Assembly: GCA_001828295.1 (NCBI GenBank) | Contig: MHYI01000051.1 | Span: 1-18,911, forward strand | Length of the DNA stretch: 18,911 nt | Source of the DNA: Planctomycetes bacterium RBG_16_41_13 | Lineage (GTDB): Bacteria > Planctomycetota > Brocadiia > Brocadiales > Brocadiaceae | Reading direction: 5' to 3' | Shown: positions 8,785 through 16,153 of the stretch, in pieces | How positions within the stretch are numbered: the first letter of the stretch is position 1 | Layout: every line of letters starts with the position of its first letter | The notes under the pieces: generated by a model | Seen by the model: only the letters and a program-made list of their open reading frames with translations | What the model was told of the DNA's origin: nothing | Databases searched by the model: none | Translations under genes and position numbers: made by a program

Positions 8785-9853
8785 TTCTGAAATTATCTAC
8801 TAATTTTGAATATAAATCTACTACCTTTATTGTATTGGAAGTAATTGACGCCTTTTCTTTAACCAGGGCTATATTTTTTGATTTGGCTTCTTGTCGAAGT
8901 TTGGGATTTTCATACGCGGCAATAATTTTCCTGGCAAGTTCAACATGGTCATTCACCGGGATCAAAAAACCATTAGAACCATCATCAATCCATAATCTAT
9001 TGGCTTTAATATCTGTAACTATAGGAAAAATGCCGCATGCCATAGCTTCGAGCAGTGAGGAAGAAACACCGTCAGATTCTTGCATAGATACATAAATATC
9101 TGAAGAGTTTAAAAAGGAAGGCAACTCATTATGCATTATTCTACCCAAGAACCTTATATTATTTTCAAGTTTTAGGGTTATTGCCATCAGTTCTAACTTA
9201 TGTCTATATTCACCATCTCCGCAGATTAAATATTCAAGATTAGGGATATTTGTTAATACTAAAAATAACGCTCTTAGAATACAATCATGATTATAGGTTT
9301 TACGCAATTGACGAGTACTTATTAAAATCAATGAGTCTTCGGGTCCTTTTCTCTCGTAGTGTGTAAATATGTTTGTATCTACTCCCTTCGGGAGGACTAA
9401 TATTTTGTCTTCCCTCATACCATACTCTAACCATTTGTCACTCATATGGCTGGCCCAGGTATGCAACAAGTCTGCTTTGTTAATTGTATATCGCACTATC
9501 GCTTTCTGTATCTTTGAGTTTCCGGGATAGAAAAGGTCTGAACCTTGACCCACCACGACTACAGGATGGAAACCACTACTAACCCCCATAAATCCATAAC
9601 TTGTAACTCTGTAACCAATTAGAATATCTGGTTGAATAAGAGTAATTATCTTTTTAACCTTATGTGTGTATAATAAATATCTTAATTTATTATTTTTAAA
9701 TGCACCATCTATCAAATGCAGATTGATTCCAGTGACATCTTCGCACGGACGATTGAAAGAAATAATGTGTATTTCATGTCCCAGTCTCATAAAATACTTT
9801 ACCCAACTTAAAAGATTTATATGTCCCGCATCGCCGAGGAAACAGATTTTCAT
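8744..9853 (-). CDS. Family 4 glycosyltransferase, variant E-x7-E motif
   Basis: A 369-residue GT4-type protein starting with MKICFLGDAGH, the first strand and glycine loop of the acceptor domain. LPKGVD marks the linker, LISTRQLRKTYN the donor phosphate site (Arg181), ICGDGEYR a core strand, and MQESDGVSSSLLEAMACG the sugar-nucleotide motif. Aligning that motif with its neighbours puts Asp261 where the first Glu of E-x7-E normally lies, with Glu269 as the second; SDG versions are known in this superfamily, so activity is still expected. A purine-rich GAGAGG precedes the ATG. The gene lies 29 bp after the methyltransferase and overlaps the next GT4 by 41 bp. Substrates cannot be told from sequence. 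Confidence 0.88.
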   Translation of the reverse strand: MKICFLGDAGHINLLSWVKYFMRLGHEIHIISFNRPCEDVTGINLHLIDGAFKNNKLRYLLYTHKVKKIITLIQPDILIGYRVTSYGFMGVSSGFHPVVVVGQGSDLFYPGNSKIQKAIVRYTINKADLLHTWASHMSDKWLEYGMREDKILVLPKGVDTNIFTHYERKGPEDSLILISTRQLRKTYNHDCILRALFLVLTNIPNLEYLICGDGEYRHKLELMAITLKLENNIRFLGRIMHNELPSFLNSSDIYVSMQESDGVSSSLLEAMACGIFPIVTDIKANRLWIDDGSNGFLIPVNDHVELARKIIAAYENPKLRQEAKSKNIALVKEKASITSNTIKVVDLYSKLVDNFRNGKNKSLITSIQP

Positions 9854-9882
9854 CCTTTTGGACCCCTCTCTCCCTTTTCCAC

Positions 9883-10893
9883 CTATATCTTTTTAGCCTT
9901 TATGACGGCATGCATTGCAAGGGACTGAAAAGCCCTCTTAAAGCGGGATTCAATGAACCCGCAAATTAATACGACCATCCGGGTTAGTGCCCTCGGCAAT
10001 TTTTTAAAATAACCCTCTGGCGGTAAAATGACATTTTTCTCAAAAGTGAGTATGGAGAGTTTTTCTTCCAAAATTTTTTTTAATTCACTGCTGGTAATAG
10101 GCACGTCAAAACCCTTGTTATGCGGTTTTGTTTTTTTATTAAAAGGTATAATATTCTTTGCCAAACGGAATGGCGAAGACAGACGTCTCCATTTTTTATT
10201 AGACTCCTCTAATGGTGTCGATATGAATAAAGTCCCTCCCTTCTTTAATACACGCGCCATTTCATTTATTGCCAGGGCGGGGGACGGCACATGTTCCAAC
10301 ACTTCACTGCATATATTGATATCCACGATATTGTTCAAAAGAGGAAGATTTTGACAATCAGCAACAATGCAGACGATATTTTTCACATTTTCTTCTTTAC
10401 ATCGTTTTCTTAAACTTTTTATATTTGGTACAGCCACATCTATTCCAATCATGTGCATATCCATTCCATAATTCTTTTGCAATATTTCAAAAAGGAAATA
10501 TCCAACCCCACAGCCAACATCAAGAATTAAATCGCCCTGCTTTGGCATTAGCCAATCCAATATTCTTCCCTTTATCTTGGGATATATGAAATTAGTAACT
10601 TCCTCGGGAATTCCGGTGAGATTCCCCCATTCTACGGCACTCTTATATATGGGAAGAGTGTCATATCTTTCTTCGAATTCATTTAAGCTCCATGCCTCAC
10701 CCCGATTGTCCGTCACCTTTGTAAGCATTCTCAAATAAAAGATACCATCAGAAATAGGAAATTCCTCCCTACACTTTTGACAGATCACAATACCGTTTTT
10801 TATGCCAAGAGCATCTCTTTCCTCGACATTAATCGTCACAGGCCCTTTACAATTAGGACAGGCCAGTATTTTTTCTAAAAAATTCTTTTCCAT
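9883..10893 (-). CDS. SAM-dependent methyltransferase with N-terminal zinc ribbon
   Basis: A 336-residue, two-part protein. Residues ~10-55 form a Trm112-like zinc ribbon with CPNC (Cys12, Cys15) and CQKC (Cys38, Cys41), ending in FPISDGIFYL, the hallmark of the family. The class I methyltransferase domain follows: LDVGCGVGY (Asp125, Gly127, Gly129) is SAM motif I, CSEVLEHVP is motif IV with the usual acidic and His residues, and ARVLKKGGTLFISTP closes the core. Such ribbon-methyltransferase fusions are frequent in glycan loci and are thought to methylate sugars or lipid-linked intermediates; the exact acceptor is unknown. A strong GAGGTG (10902-10907) precedes the ATG by 8 nt, overlapping the stop of the upstream GT4 gene. 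Confidence 0.88.
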   Translation of the reverse strand: MEKNFLEKILACPNCKGPVTINVEERDALGIKNGIVICQKCREEFPISDGIFYLRMLTKVTDNRGEAWSLNEFEERYDTLPIYKSAVEWGNLTGIPEEVTNFIYPKIKGRILDWLMPKQGDLILDVGCGVGYFLFEILQKNYGMDMHMIGIDVAVPNIKSLRKRCKEENVKNIVCIVADCQNLPLLNNIVDINICSEVLEHVPSPALAINEMARVLKKGGTLFISTPLEESNKKWRRLSSPFRLAKNIIPFNKKTKPHNKGFDVPITSSELKKILEEKLSILTFEKNVILPPEGYFKKLPRALTRMVVLICGFIESRFKRAFQSLAMHAVIKAKKI

Positions 10894-10905
10894 AGTGTAT
10901 TCACC

Positions 10906-12018
10906 TCATTGAATTATCTCATTGTAAAGGGCAGCATATTGATTTATCATGGAATCAACACTATATTTTTCTTCAGCCACAATTCTGGCATACTTACCCA
11001 AGCTTCCTGCAAGCGATTTATCTTCCAGCAATTTTATAATAGCATTGGATAATAATGATGCATCCTCAGGTGGAACAAGGATGCCCGTTTTATTAGACTC
11101 AATAATATATGGTGTGCCCCCGACATTAGTGGCCACAATCGCCCTTTCCGCAGCCATCGCTTCTAAAAGCGCTATTGAGGTGCCTTCAGAGCGCGAAGGA
11201 AGAACATACACATCAAAAAGCGGCAGTATGTTTTCTACATTATTTCTTTCCCCGAGGAAATAGATATTACCTGAAAGTTTTTTTTCGTTAACCAGTGCCC
11301 TCAATGCCTTCATTGTTTCTTCGTTGCGCTGTCTAACACCTCCTACTATAACAAAACAGGCTTTTGGCATCTTCTTATTCACATCAACAGCTGCATTAAT
11401 GAAAATATCGTATCCTTTTACAGGTTTTATATTCCCTACAGCGCCTACAATGGGGAAATCTAACGGGATGCCCAGTTTTTTTCTCTGGTCCGTTAGGTCT
11501 ATCTTCTTCTGAAAACGATATGTATCTATACCATTCGGTATAAGAGAAACCTTTTCTTTTTTTATTCCTGTCTCATATATAAATCGGTCATACAGAGGCC
11601 TTGAAACTGTAACCACTTTAGATGCAAATGGCGCAAAATGGCGGTAAAAAAATAACCTTTTTCTTGATCTAAAGCAGTCCTCTCCGTGAATTGTAAATAT
11701 AACTTTTCTTCCTGTGAGCAACGTTGCGCAAAATCCATAAAAGTTATTTCCAAACAAATGGGTATGGACTATATCAATCTTATTTTTAGAAATAAACTTC
11801 GAGAGTGTCACTATGTATTTCAAATCAATTGTTTTTTCCTTTGGAATAATGTGTGTTATTACCCCATCGAGTTTTTGTAGAAGACTTCCCCCTTCCCTGC
11901 TTAATACCAATACATCAAATCCCACGGTTTTAAGTCCATTTGCAAGATTAACCACGACATTTTCAGCTCCTGCTGGATTAAGATTTCCTATAAGTTGGAG
12001 TACGCGGGGATTAACCAT
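10906..12018 (-). CDS. Family 4 glycosyltransferase
   Basis: A 370-residue GT4. The ATG at 12018 is preferred over a TTG at 12051 that would add 11 residues unlike the family; from 12018 the protein opens directly with VLQLIGNLNPAGAENVV, the acceptor-domain strand and loop. HTHLFG and FTIHGED are core strands, PNGID the linker, VGNIKPVKG the donor phosphate loop, and RSEGTSIALLEAMAAERA the E-x7-E motif (Glu278, Glu286). This start overlaps the end of the O-antigen ligase gene by 8 bp, consistent with coupled translation; only a weak AAAGA precedes it. It should act in the cytosol on the undecaprenyl-linked glycan intermediate, with donor and linkage unknown. Confidence 0.9.
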   Translation of the reverse strand: MVNPRVLQLIGNLNPAGAENVVVNLANGLKTVGFDVLVLSREGGSLLQKLDGVITHIIPKEKTIDLKYIVTLSKFISKNKIDIVHTHLFGNNFYGFCATLLTGRKVIFTIHGEDCFRSRKRLFFYRHFAPFASKVVTVSRPLYDRFIYETGIKKEKVSLIPNGIDTYRFQKKIDLTDQRKKLGIPLDFPIVGAVGNIKPVKGYDIFINAAVDVNKKMPKACFVIVGGVRQRNEETMKALRALVNEKKLSGNIYFLGERNNVENILPLFDVYVLPSRSEGTSIALLEAMAAERAIVATNVGGTPYIIESNKTGILVPPEDASLLSNAIIKLLEDKSLAGSLGKYARIVAEEKYSVDSMINQYAALYNEIIQ

Positions 12019-13309
12019 GTTCTTTTTTGACAAGTGCAGATGAATTGCCAAATTTGGTATCAGAGGCTTTTTCTTTTTCAGCTAAATTCTTTAACACAGC
12101 CGCTATGGCAATAAATTGATAGAGCATTAGGTTAAACTGCTCAGATAAGAAAATCATGCAAAAAGCAAAGCCAATTAATCCAAATCTCATAGATTGAGAT
12201 ATTTTGTAAAAAAGCAGCAAATCGTCCCTCGTCTTAAAATAACGCTCGCTTGAATAACAATACCAGATAGAAGTAATTATAATCAGCAAGAATATAAGCA
12301 ATCCAATTACCCCTGTTTCTGCTCCCATACCTAAATAGGAATTATGGGCCGAATATCTTACCAATCCTTTTAGTTCTCCTTCTGTCACTGGTATTAATTT
12401 TAATATATAAATTTTAGCCTGCACGAAGTTTCCCAGACCAACACCTGTAATTGGATAACGTTTAATTAGCTCTATGGATTGCCGGTTTTGTAATACCCTT
12501 GATAATGCGCTACGATCTGCCTCAATCGTCTCCATTGATTGAAGAGTAGTAATCCTATCCCAAAAGCTTTGGTGGGTATTAAAATATGTGTAGGTAAGCA
12601 TTAATATGGATATAAAGATTATCCCTGTCTTTTTTCTATTCTCCCACAACAGCAAAGTAAATATAATAAGTAAGCCCACAAAGGCCCCGCGAGAACGAGA
12701 GCGGGTGATACATAGCAGAAAGCTTAATGCTATTATGGAAAAAAGAATTTTTTTAATCCAGGATTTTTCGTCTGCTATCAAAACAGCAGGCAATGGGAAA
12801 AGCGCTACCATCAAAGCGCCAAATTCATTTGAATCATCCCCCATGCCGCCAAAGTAGTTTATCATCCTGCCTATGTCCCTACCCCTGTCTACACCTTTTA
12901 GACTTTCTATGCCGGCTCGGAAAGTCAAAAGCGTTGTAATGCTTACAACAAAACCAAAACCCATGGTCATGTAGTAAAATTTTACCAGGTAATCTTTTGA
13001 AGAAATAATTATGACTACCAGAAAGTATAGGGCAATGGCCTTGTATAAGTAGCTTAAATTTGTATAATTTTCTGCACGAATTGGCAGAGGAGATAGATAT
13101 AATGAGAGGACTACTGTAATAAAAAGCAGGATAAAAAGTTTATTTTGAATTGCCTTTGGCAGCTTCGCACCTCCTGCCACAGCCGCTATCAGCGTAAGGA
13201 TAGAAATAATAAATGCCGCCCGCACCTGGCCAAGGACAGGAAAGAAAATGGCCGGTTCAAAATAGACAAAGGTCAGGAACAGTATTAAAGCGATAAATGG
13301 GAGCTTCAT
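12011..13309 (-). CDS. O-antigen ligase / Wzy-type polymerase family membrane protein
   Basis: A 432-residue integral membrane protein with about eleven predicted helices and the O-antigen ligase (WaaL/Wzy_C) signature. SRSRGAF (204-210) starts a membrane helix, GVGLGNF (289-295) opens the large periplasmic loop, and AHNSYLGMGAETGVIGLL (His322) is the conserved loop end, with the His implicated in WaaL activity. GMGDDSNEFG (155-164) corresponds to the conserved acidic loop. It would polymerise flipped repeat units or attach the glycan to an acceptor at the periplasmic face; ligase and polymerase cannot be separated by sequence alone. No ribosome-binding site is evident; the ATG lies 6 bp from the stop of a collapsed methyltransferase frame, so it was probably translated by coupling to that gene. 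Confidence 0.85.
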   Translation of the reverse strand: MKLPFIALILFLTFVYFEPAIFFPVLGQVRAAFIISILTLIAAVAGGAKLPKAIQNKLFILLFITVVLSLYLSPLPIRAENYTNLSYLYKAIALYFLVVIIISSKDYLVKFYYMTMGFGFVVSITTLLTFRAGIESLKGVDRGRDIGRMINYFGGMGDDSNEFGALMVALFPLPAVLIADEKSWIKKILFSIIALSFLLCITRSRSRGAFVGLLIIFTLLLWENRKKTGIIFISILMLTYTYFNTHQSFWDRITTLQSMETIEADRSALSRVLQNRQSIELIKRYPITGVGLGNFVQAKIYILKLIPVTEGELKGLVRYSAHNSYLGMGAETGVIGLLIFLLIIITSIWYCYSSERYFKTRDDLLLFYKISQSMRFGLIGFAFCMIFLSEQFNLMLYQFIAIAAVLKNLAEKEKASDTKFGNSSALVKKEHG

Positions 13310-13315
13310 ATCAGA

Positions 13316-13511
13316 TTATGATAATTTCTCTGCTACGAAAATTGCGAAGTGCCCTTTCCTTCTCAGGATAGGGGTTTTTGAAAGTAACATATCAAGATAC
13401 GTCCATAATTCCATTGGCAAAAAAATTTCCCTCTGTATATCTCTTTGCCTGATAATCAGTAAACCCTTCCTCGTCATAAAATTTTTTCAAATGTTTTTTT
13501 ATATCGCTCAT
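13316..13511 (-). pseudogene. Internally deleted methyltransferase remnant
   Basis: The minus strand from 13511 encodes a plausible protein start (MSDIKKHLKKFYDEEG, stop at 13392) with purine-rich AGGAG/CAGGG upstream. In another frame, 13429-13316 encodes a plausible C-terminus: EIFLPMELWTYLDMLLS, then KTPILRRKGHFAIFVAEKLS and a stop. GHFAIFVAEK resembles the last strand of class I SAM methyltransferases. The two pieces overlap in different frames and together span ~65 codons where a whole enzyme needs ~220-260, so the simplest reading is one gene that lost its middle, including the SAM-binding motifs. The stop lies 6 bp before the ligase ATG, an operon-like junction. The family call rests on short segments only. 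Confidence 0.5.
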
Positions 13512-13534
13512 GTTTCCCTGCTTTGCTCCTTACC

Positions 13535-13715
13535 GTAAAATAGCGATTAAAAACCTCGCCATTTTACAAACCTGCGATTTGGCTGCCATACTTCGTTATC
13601 GGCACATTTTTGCTCCTCACCGTATTGGTGATATACGGCTCGTCGCAAAAATGGCCTTTGCCTCGTCTGGCAGCCAACTTGCAGGTTTCCCCAAAAATCA
13701 AAGTCTATTTTTGGG
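13535..13715. repeat. Serial foldback element (three adjoining hairpins, one long)
   Basis: Almost every base can pair. Hairpin A: 13535-13546 with 13556-13567, 11 of 12 pairs. Hairpin B: 21-nt arms at 13568-13588 and 13668-13688, 19 of 21 pairs, enclosing perfect inner arms CATTTTTGC (13605-13613) with GCAAAAATG (13645-13653) and a tip CCGTAT (13620-13625) with ATACGG (13633-13638). Hairpin C: CCCAAAAAT (13690-13698) with ATTTTTGGG (13707-13715), perfect. TTTGCTCCT-(T/C)-ACCGTA occurs twice in direct orientation, near 13522 and 13609, indicating modular duplication. It fills the gap between a GT4 stop codon (13735) and the methyltransferase remnant. Either a MITE-like foldback or a structured RNA; the 74-codon plus-strand frame through it is taken as spurious. 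Confidence 0.65.
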
Positions 13716-13734
13716 TCCTTGGTTTCTTTTCTGA

Positions 13735-14892
13735 TTAGTGTGGTAAAAACTCCATAGTTAAATTAACAGTGTTATCTACCATGTATTCCGCAGAAAAAAA
13801 CTTCTTAGCCCTTTCTAAACCCTTATCGCCCATTTTCTTTACCTTTTCAGGGGAAGATAATAATTCTATAATGGCAGGTGCGAAATCTGTAGGATTTCCC
13901 GGCTCAACCAATATCCCTGTTTCCCCATGAACAATAATCTCTTTTGGCCCCCACGCATTGACTGCAATCACCGGCTTCCTGCCAGCCATGGACTCCACAA
14001 TAACATTTCCAAAAGCTTCTACCGGAGACGGGTCGATGGTAAAATCTGATTCTGCAATTATATCCGGCACATCTTCCCTGATGCCGGCAAATATAACGTT
14101 ACCTTCTATTTGCAGCTTCTTGGCCAATTCCTTTAATTTATCTGTTTCAATACCTCCACCTGCAATCAAAAAAGTCGTTTTCGGATATAACGAAAGAACG
14201 TCAGGAATAGAATATAACAAATCCTTCAGACTAACCTCGGGTCTCGCATCTTTAATGGTAGAAACCATCTTATGCTCAGAGGGAATATTAAATTCACGCC
14301 GTACTTTCTCCGTGTCAAGGACATTATCAAACCGTTCAATGCGTACGCCGTTATATATCCTGATGGTCTTCTTTCTACTTACGCCCCTGTTGTGGCAGTT
14401 TGCAACGATAGAATCAGAGTTGCAAACGATTTGATCTACCAACAGACTTAATATTGCAAGAGGGCTTATATATTTCTTAATATTAAATCTATTGAAGATG
14501 AACCTTCCTGGAGAGCGCTTATGATATATAAAGACGGTCTTCCTGAGAAATAATTTGGATAAGATTATTAGAATAATCGCATGCCACATGTATATGAAGT
14601 GCATGTGAAATACATCCACCCTTTTCTCTGCAATAAACCTTAACAAAAAACTTATCAGCCTGAATCCTCTTGTGCAGTCAGGCGGGATTATTTTCACATG
14701 CACTCCCTGTTCCTTCAGCGAATTGAAGGTGTCATCAAAACGCGAGCTGAAGACCAGCCACATATAATCGATTCCACATTCCTTGTATTTTTTTGCAAAT
14801 GAAAATTGCCAGCCCACGGCTGTATCTAGCTTTTGAGGAGACAGGTTTGAGAAGTATATGTTTAACGGTCTATGATCAGATGACTTTGACAT
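13735..14892 (-). CDS. Family 4 glycosyltransferase carrying one copy of the 60-bp repeat
   Basis: A 385-residue GT4. The ATG at 14892 is used; the longer frame from 14967 would overlap the upstream gene by 65 bp with residues unlike the family. PLNIYFSNLSPQKLD begins the acceptor domain, IYNGVR marks the linker, STIKDARPEVS the donor phosphate region, and SPVEAFGNVIVESMAGRKP the E-x7-E motif. Residues 13-32 (14856-14797) are encoded by the 60-bp sequence repeated at 18606-18547. No ribosome-binding site precedes this ATG, which lies 10 bp after the upstream stop, whereas the truncated copy has a good one. Downstream its stop abuts the foldback element. Role: sugar transfer to the lipid-linked intermediate; substrates unknown. 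Confidence 0.88.
   Translation of the reverse strand: MSKSSDHRPLNIYFSNLSPQKLDTAVGWQFSFAKKYKECGIDYMWLVFSSRFDDTFNSLKEQGVHVKIIPPDCTRGFRLISFLLRFIAEKRVDVFHMHFIYMWHAIILIILSKLFLRKTVFIYHKRSPGRFIFNRFNIKKYISPLAILSLLVDQIVCNSDSIVANCHNRGVSRKKTIRIYNGVRIERFDNVLDTEKVRREFNIPSEHKMVSTIKDARPEVSLKDLLYSIPDVLSLYPKTTFLIAGGGIETDKLKELAKKLQIEGNVIFAGIREDVPDIIAESDFTIDPSPVEAFGNVIVESMAGRKPVIAVNAWGPKEIIVHGETGILVEPGNPTDFAPAIIELLSSPEKVKKMGDKGLERAKKFFSAEYMVDNTVNLTMEFLPH
14797..14856. repeat. 60-bp direct repeat, copy 1
   Basis: Matches 18547-18606 in the same orientation at 59 of 60 positions; the only difference is t14827 versus g18577, synonymous (Leu) in the shared reading frame. It encodes residues 13-32 of the GT4 gene, with both ends on codon boundaries. 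Outside the block the sequences diverge at once at the DNA level, though upstream the proteins remain similar (PLNIYF versus PLVVYF). Confidence 0.95.
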
Positions 14893-14902
14893 TTTTGCCG
14901 CA

Positions 14903-16129
14903 TTAAGAAGAAAATAAAATTCTTCTGATACGATTTTCCAATTGCATCCATAAATACTTTTCCTCAACTAACTTCCGAGCTGCCTGCCCTAGTAATCTTC
15001 CTTTCTCTGGATCATCAAACAATTCACAACATGCATCACTGAACCCTTCTGGATCATCTGCTATCATTATATTTCGACCATGTTGAAATTCTAATCCCTC
15101 GCATCCTACGGATGTTGACACAATTGGTTTATAATAAGTTGAAGCTTCAAGGATCTTGATTCTGGTTCCCCCTCCCTGCCTTAAAGGTACAATAAATACC
15201 GATGCCTTTTCATATAAGTCTCTCAGGTTTTCCACAAAGCCCAATACCCGGATACATGGATGTTTGTTTAGATCAAATAAGTGGCGCGGCGCACCATCCA
15301 TGTTTCCTGCTATCCAAAATTTCGCTTCCGGTCTTTTCTGCAAAATCAATGGGAATATATGCTCTACAAAGTACTCGATCGCATCAATATTGGGTCCATA
15401 GCCTAATGACCCAATGTAAAGAATAATCTTATTTTCTGAATTCTGATTTATAAAAAGGTTCCTTTCCGTCGTTGCAGGAATATCCACTCCATTTGGAACC
15501 GTATAAAAGTTGTTTAACTTCAATTCCCTGCTCAATCCAGCCCGATCTACCTCTGAACAGACATAAACGTAATCGAACAATGGGAGTATTCGATTTTCAT
15601 AGGCACGAAGCCTGGTAGGTTCAATCAAGCGCCTAAGTTGTTTTATTGCCCCCCCTTTATTTTTCGTCTCAACCTCCCGGAATCTTGTCTTAGATTCCCA
15701 GTCGTCCAAGTCCAAAATAAACCTGGTATTTCCCGTTTTCCTTTTTAGTAAATGCATGACACTTTCTGCCATCCTTAATCTCTGAACATGGATAAAATCA
15801 AATGCAGGGTATTTATGTAAAACATCATTAATGGTTGACTTTAATTGCCGGGTCGTCATTGAGGTGACCTGCCTTGGTTTAATTGGATGCAAAAATTCCT
15901 TTAAAGAATCCGGCATTCTTAACTTACTTTTTGGCACAAATACATATTCAAGCGTCAAGGAGTCCAGTTGACGTCTTAATTCATCTTCATCGGGAGCATT
16001 AAATGAATCAGCGATGAGTACTACCTCAAATAGTTTTGCATAGCTCTTAATTAGATTGTAAACTCTAAAACCATAACCAGATCTTGGTGGGTAATGAATA
16101 CCGCCAGTAATAAATAGTAATCTTTTCAT
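14903..16129 (-). CDS. Family 4 glycosyltransferase, PEP-CTERM/EpsH-associated (stp1-like) type
   Basis: A 408-residue GT4. The N-terminus FITGGIHYPPRSGYGFRVYNL has the PPxxG loop seen in sugar transferases near exosortase-type exopolysaccharide loci. FIHVQRLRMAE and ILDLDDWES (about 137-146) are further marks of that subfamily. VPNGVD is the linker and ILYIGSLGYGPN the donor phosphate strand. The nucleotide-sugar motif is RQGGGTRIKILEAS (Glu308), where GGT replaces the first Glu of E-x7-E, as is normal for this subgroup. No exosortase or PEP-CTERM protein is visible here, so the subfamily resemblance does not prove that pathway. GATGAGG precedes the ATG. The gene lies 24 bp after the flippase and 10 bp before the next GT4, inside the repeat-bounded module. 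Confidence 0.87.
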   Translation of the reverse strand: MKRLLFITGGIHYPPRSGYGFRVYNLIKSYAKLFEVVLIADSFNAPDEDELRRQLDSLTLEYVFVPKSKLRMPDSLKEFLHPIKPRQVTSMTTRQLKSTINDVLHKYPAFDFIHVQRLRMAESVMHLLKRKTGNTRFILDLDDWESKTRFREVETKNKGGAIKQLRRLIEPTRLRAYENRILPLFDYVYVCSEVDRAGLSRELKLNNFYTVPNGVDIPATTERNLFINQNSENKIILYIGSLGYGPNIDAIEYFVEHIFPLILQKRPEAKFWIAGNMDGAPRHLFDLNKHPCIRVLGFVENLRDLYEKASVFIVPLRQGGGTRIKILEASTYYKPIVSTSVGCEGLEFQHGRNIMIADDPEGFSDACCELFDDPEKGRLLGQAARKLVEEKYLWMQLENRIRRILFSS

Positions 16130-16153
16130 TCAAATTGCCTCATCTTGCTTTGT

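Noticed and set aside
13690..13715. Perfect 9-bp hairpin as a terminator for the GT4 ending at 13735
   Set aside because: On the minus strand the stem is followed by GAAACCTGCA, not a T-tract; it is better described as part of the foldback element.
13510..13734. A 74-codon plus-strand reading frame through the foldback region
   Set aside because: It is read across perfect and near-perfect inverted repeats, has no ribosome-binding site, is antisense to the operon and has no recognisable fold; treated as a by-product of the repeat.
13958..14434. A 158-codon plus-strand open frame
   Set aside because: Lies wholly antisense to a GT4 gene with clear family motifs; no start signals and no protein-like pattern of its own.
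14903..16129. Exosortase/PEP-CTERM system suggested by the stp1-like GT4
   Set aside because: No exosortase, PEP-CTERM tail or PrsK/PrsR-type gene is visible in the window; the resemblance of one glycosyltransferase is not enough.
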